DNA of 64,000 bases from Metabacillus lacus (GCF_009674805.1 NZ_WKKI01000005.1:62001-126000), one strand, 5' to 3'; counted from the stretch's first letter, positions 17,466 through 26,003 are shown. Translations and numbers: made by a program. Notes: generated by a model from the letters alone, not told the origin.

Positions 17466-17614
17466 CAAAGGTGCTTTCAGCTTAATAGGGAATTTGGTGA
17501 AAGACCAGAACTGTCCCCGCAACTGTAAGTGTATCGAACTGAGATAAACCACTGTACGAACTGTACGGGAAGGACTCATAGTAGGAAGACACAAGTCAGG
17601 AGACCTGCCTTTGT
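17466..17614 (+). promoter_or_regulatory. Cobalamin (B12) riboswitch
   Basis: The conserved elements occur in order: GGTGC, TTAATAGGGAA, a peripheral stem, CTGTCCCCGCAACTGTAAG, and the B12 box with GTCAGGAGACCTGCC (17595-17609). This is the adenosylcobalamin riboswitch family. A terminator at 17704-17731 is the likely expression platform. High cobalamin should turn off the downstream class I ribonucleotide reductase. Confidence 0.93.
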
Positions 17615-17659
17615 TTTAAAAGATGTTTCGAATTCTTCGGGGGTTGAGGAGATGAAACG

Positions 17660-17704
17660 ATGGGGATAAAAGGCGTGTTTTTGACCTTTTCGACTATCGT
17701 TTGA
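17660..17704 (+). CDS. Possible 14-residue leader peptide in the nrd leader
   Basis: GAGGAG sits 8 bases before an ATG encoding MGIKGVFLTFSTIV. The stop codon ends at the first base of the terminator stem (17704). The placement is suggestive of a leader peptide, but a coincidence is possible. Confidence 0.25.
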   Translation: MGIKGVFLTFSTIV

Positions 17705-17731
17705 TCCGCTCAATAAGGAGTGGATTTTTTT
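17704..17731 (+). terminator. Riboswitch expression-platform terminator
   Basis: ATCCGCTC (17704-17711) pairs with GAGTGGAT (17718-17725) followed by a run of Ts, between the cobalamin riboswitch and the start of the reductase gene. Confidence 0.75.
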
Positions 17732-17755
17732 AATTTACGGAAAGGGATGTTGAAC

Positions 17756-20008
17756 ATGAATAACAGCTCAGTGCTGGACAATAACCGATTAACAGAAGTG
17801 CTTTCTATTATAGCTGATGCCGCTGAGGGACTGGAAGCAGTGCAAATTGAAGAGTATACGGAAAGAATTCAAAACGCTCTTCAGCAAAAAGATTATGAAA
17901 ATGATAAGCAGCTGGCAAACCTGCTGATTCTCGAGGGGCTTTCCAATATTTCAGAATATGAACCGCAGTGGACGTTCTTTTGCTCACGCATCTATCTCCA
18001 CTATTTATACAAGGATGCTGCAGCGGCCAGGAACTATCCTGCAGAGCATAAATATGGATCTTTTTATGAATTGATCAGCAATTTGGCTGAAATCGGCATT
18101 TACAGCACAAACCTGCTTGAAGCCTATACAAGAGAAGAGATTTCTTATCTTGAAACAATCATACAGCCTCAAAGAGATAAATTATTTACATACGTTGGGC
18201 TGAGAACACTAGCTGACAGATATTTGGCCCGCAATTACGATAAACAAGTGTATGAGCTTCCGCAGGAGCGTTTTATGATTATTAGTATGACCCTGATGGC
18301 AAAGGAGCTTCCGGACCACAGGCTCAAACTCGTTGAAGAGGCATACTGGGCACTTTCCAGCCTCTATATGACGGTTGCAACGCCGACTCTCTCCAATGCC
18401 GGCAAATCTGTGGGACAGCTGTCAAGCTGCTTCATCGACACGATTGATGACAGCCTTCAAGGTATTTTTGACAGTAACACAGACATTGCAAATCTCTCAA
18501 AAAGCGGTGGAGGCATTGGCGTTTATTTGGGAAAAATCCGCAGCAGGGGAAGCGACATCAGAGGCTACAAAGGCGTTTCTTCCGGAGTGCTTCCTTGGAT
18601 GAAACAGCTGAACAACACAGCGGTGAGCGTTGATCAGCTGGGGCAGCGGAAAGGTGCTGTCGCTGTCTACCTTGATGTGTGGCACAAAGATATCTTTTCC
18701 TTCCTGGATTCCAAGCTTAACAATGGAGACGAGCGCCTGCGTACGCACGATCTTTTTACAGGTGTCTCCATTCCCGACATTTTTATGGAAGCCGTTGAAC
18801 GCAGAGAGGACTGGCACTTATTTGACCCTCATGAAGTTCGGACAAAGATGGGCTACAGCCTTGAAGATTATTATGACGAGGAAAAAGGGAACGGCTCCTT
18901 CCGCAAGCGTTACATGGAGTGTGTTCATAACGAGGAGCTGAGCAGAGAGAGTGTTCCTGCAATTGACATCATGAAAAGAATCATGATCAGCCAGCTTGAG
19001 GCAGGTACTCCTTATATGTTTTACAGAGATGAAGTGAACAGGAAAAATCCCAACAGCCACCTGGGAATGATATACTGCAGCAATCTTTGTACGGAAATTA
19101 CACAAAATCAAAGCCCCACTACAGTGGATGAGCAGTACACAGAGGATGGAAAAATCATTACTGTCAAAACACCCGGAGATTTTGTGGTGTGCAACCTCTC
19201 GTCTATTAATCTTGCTAAGGCAGTAAGTGATGATGTGCTGGAAAGACTGATCAGCATACAGGTCAGAATGCTTGATAATGTTATCGATTTAAATGATATA
19301 CCAGTTCTCCAGGCAAAGATGACAAACCGCAAATATCGTGCGGTCGGACTTGGCACCTTTGGCTATCATCATTTGCTGGCTTTAAAGCAGATCAAATGGG
19401 AAAGCGAGGAAGCGGTCAGCTTTGCAGACGAGCTGTATGAAAAGATTGCCTTCTATACGATTTTTTCAAGCATGGAGCTCAGCAAAGAAAAAGGTGCCTA
19501 CCCCGGCTTTGAAGGCTCAGACTGGGCTGCAGGAACCTACTTCAGCAAACGCAGCTATGATTCTTCCAGAGTTGACTGGGAAGGCCTCAGCAGGGATGTG
19601 ATGAAGCACGGCATCCGGAACGGCTATTTAATGGCTGTCGCGCCGAATGCTTCAACCTCCATTATTGCAGGCAGCACGGCCAGCATTGATCCAATCTTTC
19701 AAAAGGTGTATTCCGAGGAAAAGAAAGATTATAAAATCCCGGTCACTGCCCCGGACTTAAACAGTGATACAACATGGTACTACAAATCTGCCTATTTCAT
19801 CGATCAGCAGTGGAGCATCCGCCAGAACGCGGCACGGCAGCGCTATATAGACCAATCCATTTCCTTTAACTTTTATGTGATGAACTCTATTAAAGCCAAG
19901 GAGCTCCTTCAACTGCATATAGAGGCTTGGAAAAATGATTTAAAAACTACCTATTACGTAAGGTCAACTTCTTCTTCACTTGAAGAATGCGATTCCTGCG
20001 CCAGCTAA
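17756..20008 (+). CDS. nrdA: Class I ribonucleotide reductase, large subunit
   Basis: This catalytic subunit reduces ribonucleotides to deoxyribonucleotides. It has the redox Cys225 (QLSSCF), the radical-site triad Asn443/Cys445/Glu447 in NLCTEI, the second redox Cys479 in VCNLSS, and a C-terminal CxxC (ECDSCAS) that exchanges with thioredoxin or glutaredoxin. No ATP-cone is seen at the N-terminus. The start is the ATG at 17756, nine bases after AAAGGG; earlier in-frame ATGs lie in the terminator or touch the site. It makes 750 residues. No nrdI or nrdH is nearby, so a class Ib (NrdE) identity is less likely; the symbol is provisional. Expression is under two NrdR-type boxes and a B12 riboswitch. 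Confidence 0.88.
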   Translation: MNNSSVLDNNRLTEVLSIIADAAEGLEAVQIEEYTERIQNALQQKDYENDKQLANLLILEGLSNISEYEPQWTFFCSRIYLHYLYKDAAAARNYPAEHKYGSFYELISNLAEIGIYSTNLLEAYTREEISYLETIIQPQRDKLFTYVGLRTLADRYLARNYDKQVYELPQERFMIISMTLMAKELPDHRLKLVEEAYWALSSLYMTVATPTLSNAGKSVGQLSSCFIDTIDDSLQGIFDSNTDIANLSKSGGGIGVYLGKIRSRGSDIRGYKGVSSGVLPWMKQLNNTAVSVDQLGQRKGAVAVYLDVWHKDIFSFLDSKLNNGDERLRTHDLFTGVSIPDIFMEAVERREDWHLFDPHEVRTKMGYSLEDYYDEEKGNGSFRKRYMECVHNEELSRESVPAIDIMKRIMISQLEAGTPYMFYRDEVNRKNPNSHLGMIYCSNLCTEITQNQSPTTVDEQYTEDGKIITVKTPGDFVVCNLSSINLAKAVSDDVLERLISIQVRMLDNVIDLNDIPVLQAKMTNRKYRAVGLGTFGYHHLLALKQIKWESEEAVSFADELYEKIAFYTIFSSMELSKEKGAYPGFEGSDWAAGTYFSKRSYDSSRVDWEGLSRDVMKHGIRNGYLMAVAPNASTSIIAGSTASIDPIFQKVYSEEKKDYKIPVTAPDLNSDTTWYYKSAYFIDQQWSIRQNAARQRYIDQSISFNFYVMNSIKAKELLQLHIEAWKNDLKTTYYVRSTSSSLEECDSCAS

Positions 20009-20022
20009 AGGAGCGAAAAAGA

Positions 20023-21069
20023 ATGTCAGAACAGCAGTTAACAGCCCGGCTTCTCATTGATCCAAACGCACCAAACAGATCGACCGGCATTATTAATGGA
20101 AGCAGCTCTAACATCTTGAATTGGGATGACATTGCTCATCCCTGGGCTTTCACCAAATACAAGAGAATGCTCGCCAATTTTTGGACACCATTTGAAATCA
20201 ACATGTCACAGGATGTAAAACAGTTTTCGGAGCTTTCTCAGGACGAAAAGGACGCCTTTTTGAAAATTATTGGACTGCTTGCCCTGCTGGACAGTGTTCA
20301 GACCGATTATGCAGGCAAAGTCGCAGATTATATAACAGATTCCAGCATCAATGCTCTGATGATCATCCTTGCCCAGCAGGAAGTAATCCATAATCACTCC
20401 TATTCTTATGTACTTTCAAGCCTCGTGCCGAAGAACACGCAGGACGAAGTGTTTGAATATTGGAGACAAGAACCCACCCTTCTAGAACGAAATAAATTTG
20501 TCACGAACGGTTATATAGATTTTGCGGAAAATCCATCCCCCGACAATCTGTTAAAGTCCATTGTGTATGATGTTATTTTAGAAGGATTGTTCTTTTACTC
20601 AGGATTTGCTTTCTTTTACAATCTTGCCCGCAATCAAAAAATGGTGTCAACGAGCACAATGATCAATTATATTAACAGAGATGAGCAGCTTCACGTTGAT
20701 TTATTTGTGAAAATTTTTAAAGAAATTCTCGCAGAAAACCCCCAGTATAATACACCGGAGCTGGCCGGTTTTGTAAAGGAAACTTTTAAAAAGGCTGCCG
20801 AGCTGGAGATACAGTGGGGCAGGGAAATCATCGGGAACAAAATTGACGGCATTCACCAGGAAGATCTCGAGGATTATATTAAATTTTATGCGAACGTCCG
20901 ATGCAATCAGCTTGGGTTTGACCGTCCTTTTGAACAGAACAGAAGCAATCCGTTCAAATGGATCAAAGCATATGAAGATGTTGATTCAGGGAAGTCTGAT
21001 TTTTTTGAGCAAAAATCAAGGCAGTACACAAAAGTGAATCATGTTGATAACGGTTTTGATGATCTTTAA
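20023..21069 (+). CDS. nrdB: Class I ribonucleotide reductase, small subunit
   Basis: This subunit houses the di-metal centre and radical of class I reductase. It has 348 residues from the ATG at 20023 after AAAGGAG. Predicted metal ligands are Asp in LLDSVQ, Glu and His in QQEVIHNHSY, a later Glu in the EGLFFYSGF helix, and Glu/His in NRDEQLHVDLF. The radical Tyr is in the same place as in E. coli NrdB, four residues after the first His. It lies 14 bases after nrdA, so the two are co-transcribed and share the B12 and NrdR-type controls. The organism should own another reductase, probably class II, for B12-replete growth. Confidence 0.88.
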   Translation: MSEQQLTARLLIDPNAPNRSTGIINGSSSNILNWDDIAHPWAFTKYKRMLANFWTPFEINMSQDVKQFSELSQDEKDAFLKIIGLLALLDSVQTDYAGKVADYITDSSINALMIILAQQEVIHNHSYSYVLSSLVPKNTQDEVFEYWRQEPTLLERNKFVTNGYIDFAENPSPDNLLKSIVYDVILEGLFFYSGFAFFYNLARNQKMVSTSTMINYINRDEQLHVDLFVKIFKEILAENPQYNTPELAGFVKETFKKAAELEIQWGREIIGNKIDGIHQEDLEDYIKFYANVRCNQLGFDRPFEQNRSNPFKWIKAYEDVDSGKSDFFEQKSRQYTKVNHVDNGFDDL

Positions 21070-21177
21070 TAAGGAAAGCCAGCTGCACAAATGCTAAAGG
21101 GTTCAATTTTGAGGTGCTTTTCTAAAAATTAGCACCAAAATGACAAGCCTTTTGACGCTTCAAGTAGCATATAAAAA

Positions 21178-21212
21178 AGCAAAACTCGCCCTAAAGTTGG
21201 CGAGTTTTCTTT
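21178..21212 (+). terminator. Terminator of the nrd operon
   Basis: AAAACTCGCC (21181-21190) pairs with GGCGAGTTTT (21199-21208), followed by CTTTG. The stem is strong and A/T-flanked. Confidence 0.8.
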
Positions 21213-21246
21213 GTTATAAATGCCGGTCCTTCTTTAACTAAAGCTA

Positions 21247-21259
21247 CCCGTTAGTTCAA
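21247..21259. repeat. CCCGTTAGTT motif, copy 1
   Basis: CCCGTTAGTTCAA lies just past the stop of the acetyltransferase gene. It belongs to a motif repeated in every gap of this cluster (see 21869, 21947, 22851 and 23509). Confidence 0.5.
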
Positions 21260-21276
21260 GTGTAATTGTTCACGCA

Positions 21277-21831
21277 CTAACTATACTTGGCTTTTTCCCA
21301 ATCACTTTTTAATAAACTGTAAACAATCAAATTATGTAAATAACCATTCAAGTAGTAATTATCACGTAAAATTCCTTCCTTTATGAAACCAAGTTTTTCG
21401 GGTAATGCCCTACTTCTTAAATTATCTTCTGCACAGCTTATTTCAATTCGATTTAAATTTAATGTATTAAAGGCATAATCTGTTAAATTTTCTACACATC
21501 TTATTACTATGCCCTTCCCTTCAAAACCAGGTGATAACCAATACCCAAAACTTGTTTTCTTTCCCTGCCAATCTATTTCTGGAAAAGCCACCATTCCTAC
21601 TAGTTCTCCTTTAAAGAAGATTCCAGCATTAATTGCAGTATTGGATATGTATTTATTTCCCCATTTGTCAATTGAACTTTGAATATCTTCAACAGTTTTT
21701 TTACTGTCAATCCATGGCAGCCATTCTTTTAAAAACTCACGATTTTTATCTATAATATTGAATAGTTGACCAGCATTTTTATTGGTTAATAATTTTAATG
21801 TAATATCCTCATCCACAATATTAAAAAACAT
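21277..21831 (-). CDS. GNAT family N-acetyltransferase (RimJ/RimL-like)
   Basis: This 184-residue acetyl-CoA-dependent N-acetyltransferase has the RimJ/RimL type layout: a start resembling the YdaF group (ITLKLLTNKNAGQLFNIIDKNREFLKEWLPW), a central strand FKGELVGMVAF, the acetyl-CoA-binding SFGYWLSPGFEGKGIVIRCVENL with its GKG loop, and the late NLRSRALPEKLGFIKEGILRDNYYLNG. Its substrate is unknown; relatives act on ribosomal proteins or small amines. GGGAGTG lies before the ATG at 21831. It sits in an accessory cluster whose gene gaps all carry a CTAAC/GTTAG motif. Confidence 0.85.
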   Translation of the reverse strand: MFFNIVDEDITLKLLTNKNAGQLFNIIDKNREFLKEWLPWIDSKKTVEDIQSSIDKWGNKYISNTAINAGIFFKGELVGMVAFPEIDWQGKKTSFGYWLSPGFEGKGIVIRCVENLTDYAFNTLNLNRIEISCAEDNLRSRALPEKLGFIKEGILRDNYYLNGYLHNLIVYSLLKSDWEKAKYS

Positions 21832-21868
21832 TATTTACACTCCCAGTACTTCATTGGTTATTAAAACC

Positions 21869-21890
21869 ACTAACCTGCCCCTTTAGTTTA
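21869..21890. repeat. CTAAC/GTTAG-type motif, copy 2
   Basis: ACTAACCTGCCCCTTTAGTTT lies upstream of the acetyltransferase gene. The left half is perfect; in the right half GTTAG has become TTTAG. Confidence 0.5.
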
Positions 21891-21946
21891 ACATTAATTT
21901 CCTTTTGTTGGACAAAGAAAAAAGCACTCCTTATTGAAGGAATGCT

Positions 21947-21958
21947 CCCGTTAGTTAA
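21947..21958. repeat. CCCGTTAGTT motif, copy 3
   Basis: CCCGTTAGTTAA overlaps the stop codon of the interrupted metallopeptidase gene. It is preceded by GGAATGCT. Confidence 0.5.
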
Positions 21959-22772
21959 CTAAGAAGTTTCTCTCATAACATTCGATATACTCAGCAGGTT
22001 CAACCTTAAAAAGCTCTCTTATATTCTTCGTTTGTTTAGATGACACATAATTCGAAACAAGTTTCAAACCGAATAGATATCCAGCAAAAACTGGAATTCC
22101 TTTCTTACGATTCCCAAAGCATAAAGGACTCTTTATTATATCGTCTACCGATTTAAAGTGATTCTTGCATTCATTCCAATATCTTAATTCTTCCTCATAT
22201 GAAAGGTTGTCCTTCCACCATCTCTTATCTTTATATAGTGATAGGCTAAAATACTCTGCTGTCCCCTCCATCTTATACCATTCTTCAAGTGTAAATGTAT
22301 TTAAGGATAAGTTATATATTGGATTTTCTGGGCTTGCGTGATGGCATTCGTGAGCGAGTAAATATTGAAAAAAGTCGATGTCTGGTTGAGGTGGAATTGC
22401 ACTGATTATGTTGCCAGTACCATTTGTAAAGGCATTGGTCCACATCGACTGTGGAAACTCTTTGAAGAATGGATTAGGCAAGGCAGGTACAACTGTAATA
22501 CGCATTTTGTTAAAAGTTAAATAACCAGAAACGGTTAGAAATGTTTCTTCTATTATCGCTTTTATTTCATCTGTATCCCATATTAGGCTCATTATTTCGG
22601 TTTCATTTAGTTCTTTAAATTTATTTAATTGAAATCGTTGAACCAGTTATTCCCAATCAGTTATCCAGGTTTTCTCGGATACCAAACCACCGAATTCTTC
22701 CTTTAAATAATCATCAAGATGATTGCGATTTGAAAAGAGTTCCGCAGGTGTAATTTGTTTGATCTTAAGCAT
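21951..22772 (-). pseudogene. DUF2268-type metallopeptidase interrupted by an in-frame stop
   Basis: The downstream part (ATG at 22592, 213 codons) encodes a zincin-like protein with HECHH (Zn ligands and catalytic Glu) in LLAHECHHASPEN and a further Glu in EGTAEYFSL, as in DUF2268/YjaZ-type putative peptidases. The same frame is open upstream for 18 more codons to a TAA at 22647-22649. Beyond it the frame continues for 41 codons to an ATG at 22772, which has its own site AAAGGGG. Read together the frame gives about 272 residues, near the usual family length. A nonsense mutation splitting one gene is the simplest reading; an internal restart at 22592 might still yield the catalytic part. Confidence 0.6.
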
Positions 22773-22850
22773 GATTTGTACCCCTTTCTTTAAAGATCAT
22801 TACTATAGATCTTTTCTCATATGAATGATTTTCCTTTTGAAGAAACGCTC

Positions 22851-22862
22851 CCCGTTAGTTGA
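22851..22862. repeat. CCCGTTAGTT motif, copy 4
   Basis: CCCGTTAGTTGA lies between the histidine phosphatase and metallopeptidase genes, preceded by AACGCTC as in copy 3 (AATGCTC). Confidence 0.5.
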
Positions 22863-22881
22863 ATAATAAAAATAGATTTTA

Positions 22882-23466
22882 TTAATTAACGACAATATTT
22901 ACACTCCAAAGCCTTTGTACATTCACTAATTTCTGTTCATTGAATTCCATTCTATAAATATCAGGTTTTGATGTGCCATATAAAAAATCCAAGTCATAAA
23001 TGCTATCGAAATAACTCATCATTAATGTCATAACAGCCCCGTGAGTACCTATCACTAGTTTTTTATCTCTATAAGTTTCTAATAGTTCTCTTAAGACCTT
23101 TATAGCTCTTTTTTGACAATCAGCATTTGATTCTCCTCCTTCTAAAGAGAAACTTGGTTCAGAAAATGACTTTTTCAAAAGTGGGACCAGTTCTTCATCT
23201 GATACTCGATTGTTTCCAGAAGAGAATATCCTCTCTTTTAAATCTTCAAAAACCAAAACTTCCTCCCCATTTTGTTGAGCAATCTGTTCTACAGTTAAAA
23301 TTGAGCGTATGTATGGACTTGAAACAACTACATCAATTTCTTTATCTTTCAAAATGCCAGCCACTCGTTTAGCATCTAAATAACCTTTTTTGGTTAACCC
23401 CTTGGCTTTTTCATTTCCTTCTTTTGGCGATTCACCGTGTCTCACCATATAAACAAAAGTACTCAT
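22882..23466 (-). CDS. Histidine phosphatase family protein
   Basis: This phosphoglycerate-mutase-like phosphatase has 194 residues. The phospho-accepting His is in YMVRHGES near the start. Arg in SSPYIRSILT, Glu in SLEGGESN and the second catalytic His in GTHGAV follow in the normal order. The substrate cannot be told from sequence; many such small proteins dephosphorylate sugars, nucleotides or cofactors. GGAGG precedes the ATG at 23466. It heads a run of three leftward accessory genes separated by the CTAAC/GTTAG motif. Confidence 0.88.
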   Translation of the reverse strand: MSTFVYMVRHGESPKEGNEKAKGLTKKGYLDAKRVAGILKDKEIDVVVSSPYIRSILTVEQIAQQNGEEVLVFEDLKERIFSSGNNRVSDEELVPLLKKSFSEPSFSLEGGESNADCQKRAIKVLRELLETYRDKKLVIGTHGAVMTLMMSYFDSIYDLDFLYGTSKPDIYRMEFNEQKLVNVQRLWSVNIVVN

Positions 23467-23508
23467 AATATATATACCTCCAATAACCTTCTCTTTATAT
23501 CTAATTAA

Positions 23509-23527
23509 ACTAACCTGTCCCGTTAGT
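23509..23527. repeat. CTAAC/GTTAG motif, copy 5 (complete dyad)
   Basis: ACTAAC, seven bases, GTTAGT forms a perfect 6-bp dyad upstream of the phosphatase gene. It is the best-preserved copy and shows that the other sites are halves or decayed versions. Confidence 0.55.
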
Positions 23528-23584
23528 GGAATAGGAACAAATATTCCCGCAGGGACAAATGACGTTGAAAATTGCCAACTATTT

Positions 23585-23641
23585 TGACATTATATATTTT
23601 GATGGTACAACAGATATTGTACTTTATAAAATATAATGTCA
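23585..23641. repeat. 57-bp imperfect palindrome
   Basis: TGACATTATATATTTT at the left has its near inverse AAAATATAATGTCA at the right. In the centre GTACAA and TTGTAC face each other. No T-run follows and no gene lies inside. It may be a regulatory or mobile-element relic. Confidence 0.55.
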
Positions 23642-23692
23642 TTTACTTTGTCAAAAACGGTGCAATAGGTTAAAAACCTTAATAAACAAAGA

Positions 23693-23722
23693 AAATGACG
23701 TGTGCCACTTCACACGTCATTT
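23693..23722. terminator. Terminator between phosphatase and sirtuin genes
   Basis: AAATGACGTGTG, six bases, CACACGTCATTT forms a strong stem flanked by A- and T-runs. It would end the leftward srtN transcript, whose gene stops at 23802. Confidence 0.8.
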
Positions 23723-23801
23723 CTTATGTCATTTATTGATAAAGCACCAAACGGAACCCTTTACACAAATGCAGCTGGCTTCTTTTACAACAAATCATTC
23801 A

Positions 23802-24548
23802 TCAACTTTTCAGTTTTTCCACCAATTCTCCAATTGGCGAGTGAAATGTATAATCAAAAAGATAGTCCATCTTGGTAGGCTCTTTGTTCACCAGCACCTT
23901 GATCATATCTGTCCTGAATTGAAAATCTTTTACAACCTGATTCACAGGATAGACTTCAAGCGAAGTGCCCATGACCAGAAACAAATCTGATTCATTGACA
24001 TGCGTGTACATCTCTGAAAAATGATGCACCACATCGCCAAACAGAACAACATCAGGCTTTAATACTGCCTCACATGGCACCCCTTCGCTCTTTTCCCCCT
24101 CACAGGCTGGCACCTCAAAACGATTCACAAATTCCAGTGAATATTTCTTTTCACATTCCGGACAGGTTGCCGTCTGAACAGTTCCATGCAATTCATACAC
24201 GTTTGAACTGCCGGCTTTCGTATGAAGGCCATCAACATTTTGCGTGAAAATATGAATATCTTTCCCCTGATCCTCGAGCTCTTTCAGGAAGGCATGTCCT
24301 CTGTTGGGCTGATAATCAGAAGAAAGTTTGGTCTGAAAAATATCCTTATAATGCTGCCAGAACGTCTCCGGCTGAGATTCAAAAAAGGGACGGCTGATTA
24401 CATCCATTCTTGATAGATCCTCAGTCCAAATTCCCGCTGTAGACCTGAAATCAGCAATGCCTGAATCTGTGCTGATCCCTGCACCGGTTAAAACTGAAAT
24501 TTTCCGGGCGTTCAGTATTAATTCTTCAATGCTTTTTTCTTTCAGCAT
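23802..24548 (-). CDS. srtN: NAD-dependent protein deacylase (sirtuin)
   Basis: This Sir2-family enzyme removes acyl groups from protein lysines using NAD+. The 248-residue protein has GAGISTDSGIADFRS (NAD site), TQNVDGLHTKAG (NAD and ribose contacts), the catalytic His in YELHGTV, a first zinc pair CPEC, later Cys in VPACEG and GVPCEA, and MGTSLEV for NAD. AGAGGTGGCCAGC precedes the ATG at 24548; an in-frame GTG at 24557 overlaps that site. B. subtilis srtN (yhdZ) is next to the MscS gene yhdY; here an MFS gene lies between them. Confidence 0.9.
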   Translation of the reverse strand: MLKEKSIEELILNARKISVLTGAGISTDSGIADFRSTAGIWTEDLSRMDVISRPFFESQPETFWQHYKDIFQTKLSSDYQPNRGHAFLKELEDQGKDIHIFTQNVDGLHTKAGSSNVYELHGTVQTATCPECEKKYSLEFVNRFEVPACEGEKSEGVPCEAVLKPDVVLFGDVVHHFSEMYTHVNESDLFLVMGTSLEVYPVNQVVKDFQFRTDMIKVLVNKEPTKMDYLFDYTFHSPIGELVEKLKS

Positions 24549-24575
24549 GCTGGCCACCTCTTCTATTCATATAGA

Positions 24576-25904
24576 CTATGACGATCTGACTGCCGGTTTT
24601 ATGCTTAAACCGCGGTCAATCCGCAGTGCAACAACCAGAAACGACAGCCCTGCCATAAATCGGACTATAGATATAATACCCATTGCTGCATTCATTCCAA
24701 CCTGGTTTAACAGAAATACACCAAGCTGGGGAGCAATAAAGCCAACAATGGCAAGCAGAAAATTATAATTTGCTATATAAGTTGTTCTGTCTTTTTCTGG
24801 AGAAGCCTTTAACAGCTGATTAAATAAAAGCAGATTGGTTCCTGAAACAAACAGACCGATCCATAAATTGATTCCTGTCAGATACAATAGATTGGTAGAC
24901 ATGACTGTCAGAATTGGAGCGGTTGCCATTCCCGCAGCTGCCACGAACAGCACCATTGTGTTGCCCCATTTTTCTGCAGCTCCTGCCCACCATTTCATGC
25001 TGATAATTTGAGCCAGCTGATTCGTTACTGTAAAAAGACTCAACCATAGAGCTGTGGCGTTCGCTTCCCGAATATGAAAAATGCTGAAAAGCGACCAGGC
25101 CATTTGGGCTCCGAAGTTAAATAACAAGCCGCAAATAATAAAAGCCACATACGGCTTATATCGGAAGATCGCTAAGGAAAAACCTCTCTCTGCTGTTTTT
25201 GCTGCTTTCACGTCCATAGTTTTGGGAGGTTCTTTATGTTTCATTAAATAGTAAACTTCTATTAAGGCAAAAAGAAAGCCCACAATAAATAATACCTGAT
25301 AGGGAAAAGCAGATTTCTGATTATAGTAAGTAAGGAAGAAACCAGTGGCAAATGTGATAAGAAGCGCCATTACGGCGTTAAGACGGTTACGCAGGCTGAA
25401 GAAATGTCCTCTCCTTTCCTCAGGCACCAAATCTCCAATCATTGACTGCCAGGAAAGCAAGGACAAAGTCCCCGGAAAATTTAATAATCCTATTAATGCC
25501 AGAAGCGCCCAAGCAGCATAGCCAGGGGCAAGGAAGGGAACAAACATGATCAGCATAAATAAAAAACGCGCGGCTAAAGTAGAAATAACAGTAAAGTTTT
25601 TTTTGCTGGCAGAGCGGTTCAGCCAGATAGCACCCGGGATAAGAGCAATCATGCCAATAATCGACGGCAGCGCAGTAATCAGCCCTACTTGCTGGTTTGA
25701 AGCACCTAGGACTCCTATCGCAAATAATGGGATATAGGCAGAAACAGCTGTGACAGAAATTGTCGAAGCCATCCCACTATAGATGCTCATTTTTTCATTT
25801 TTTTCCAATTTCAAGTACTTAAATCCCCTTTTTTCTAGAATACTTTTAGGATTGTAATATGCCGCTTTTTCTATGGCAAGGGGATTAAAGAAAAACAGTT
25901 CCAT
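24576..25904 (-). CDS. MFS transporter
   Basis: This 442-residue major facilitator superfamily permease has about 12 membrane helices from residue 45 on, preceded by a cytoplasmic N-terminus of roughly 45 residues. The motif-A-like loop near the first helices (IWLNRSASKKNF) and the central cytoplasmic loop with Lys/Glu residues (LMKHKEPPKTMDVKAAKTAERG) are visible. It resembles the uncharacterised Bacillus MFS proteins with a C-terminal 'VALRIDRG' end. The substrate is unknown. It is 27 bases ahead of srtN and probably co-transcribed with it. Confidence 0.8.
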   Translation of the reverse strand: MELFFFNPLAIEKAAYYNPKSILEKRGFKYLKLEKNEKMSIYSGMASTISVTAVSAYIPLFAIGVLGASNQQVGLITALPSIIGMIALIPGAIWLNRSASKKNFTVISTLAARFLFMLIMFVPFLAPGYAAWALLALIGLLNFPGTLSLLSWQSMIGDLVPEERRGHFFSLRNRLNAVMALLITFATGFFLTYYNQKSAFPYQVLFIVGFLFALIEVYYLMKHKEPPKTMDVKAAKTAERGFSLAIFRYKPYVAFIICGLLFNFGAQMAWSLFSIFHIREANATALWLSLFTVTNQLAQIISMKWWAGAAEKWGNTMVLFVAAAGMATAPILTVMSTNLLYLTGINLWIGLFVSGTNLLLFNQLLKASPEKDRTTYIANYNFLLAIVGFIAPQLGVFLLNQVGMNAAMGIISIVRFMAGLSFLVVALRIDRGLSIKPAVRSS

Positions 25905-25944
25905 TAGCTTACCTTCTCAATTAAGAACAAGTGATTCAACACAA

Positions 25945-25986
25945 ATACCCCGGAGAGATAGAAGATGCTTCTAACTTCCGGGGTAT
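25945..25986 (-). terminator. Terminator of the MscS gene
   Basis: ATACCCCGG (25945-25953) pairs with CCGGGGTAT (25978-25986) just past the stop of the channel gene. Confidence 0.75.
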
Positions 25987-26003
25987 GCTTCCAATTTGTT
26001 TTA

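Noticed and set aside
17720-17755. Earlier in-frame starts for the ribonucleotide reductase large subunit
   Set aside because: They lie within the terminator stem or directly on the AAAGGG site; the ATG at 17756 has proper spacing.
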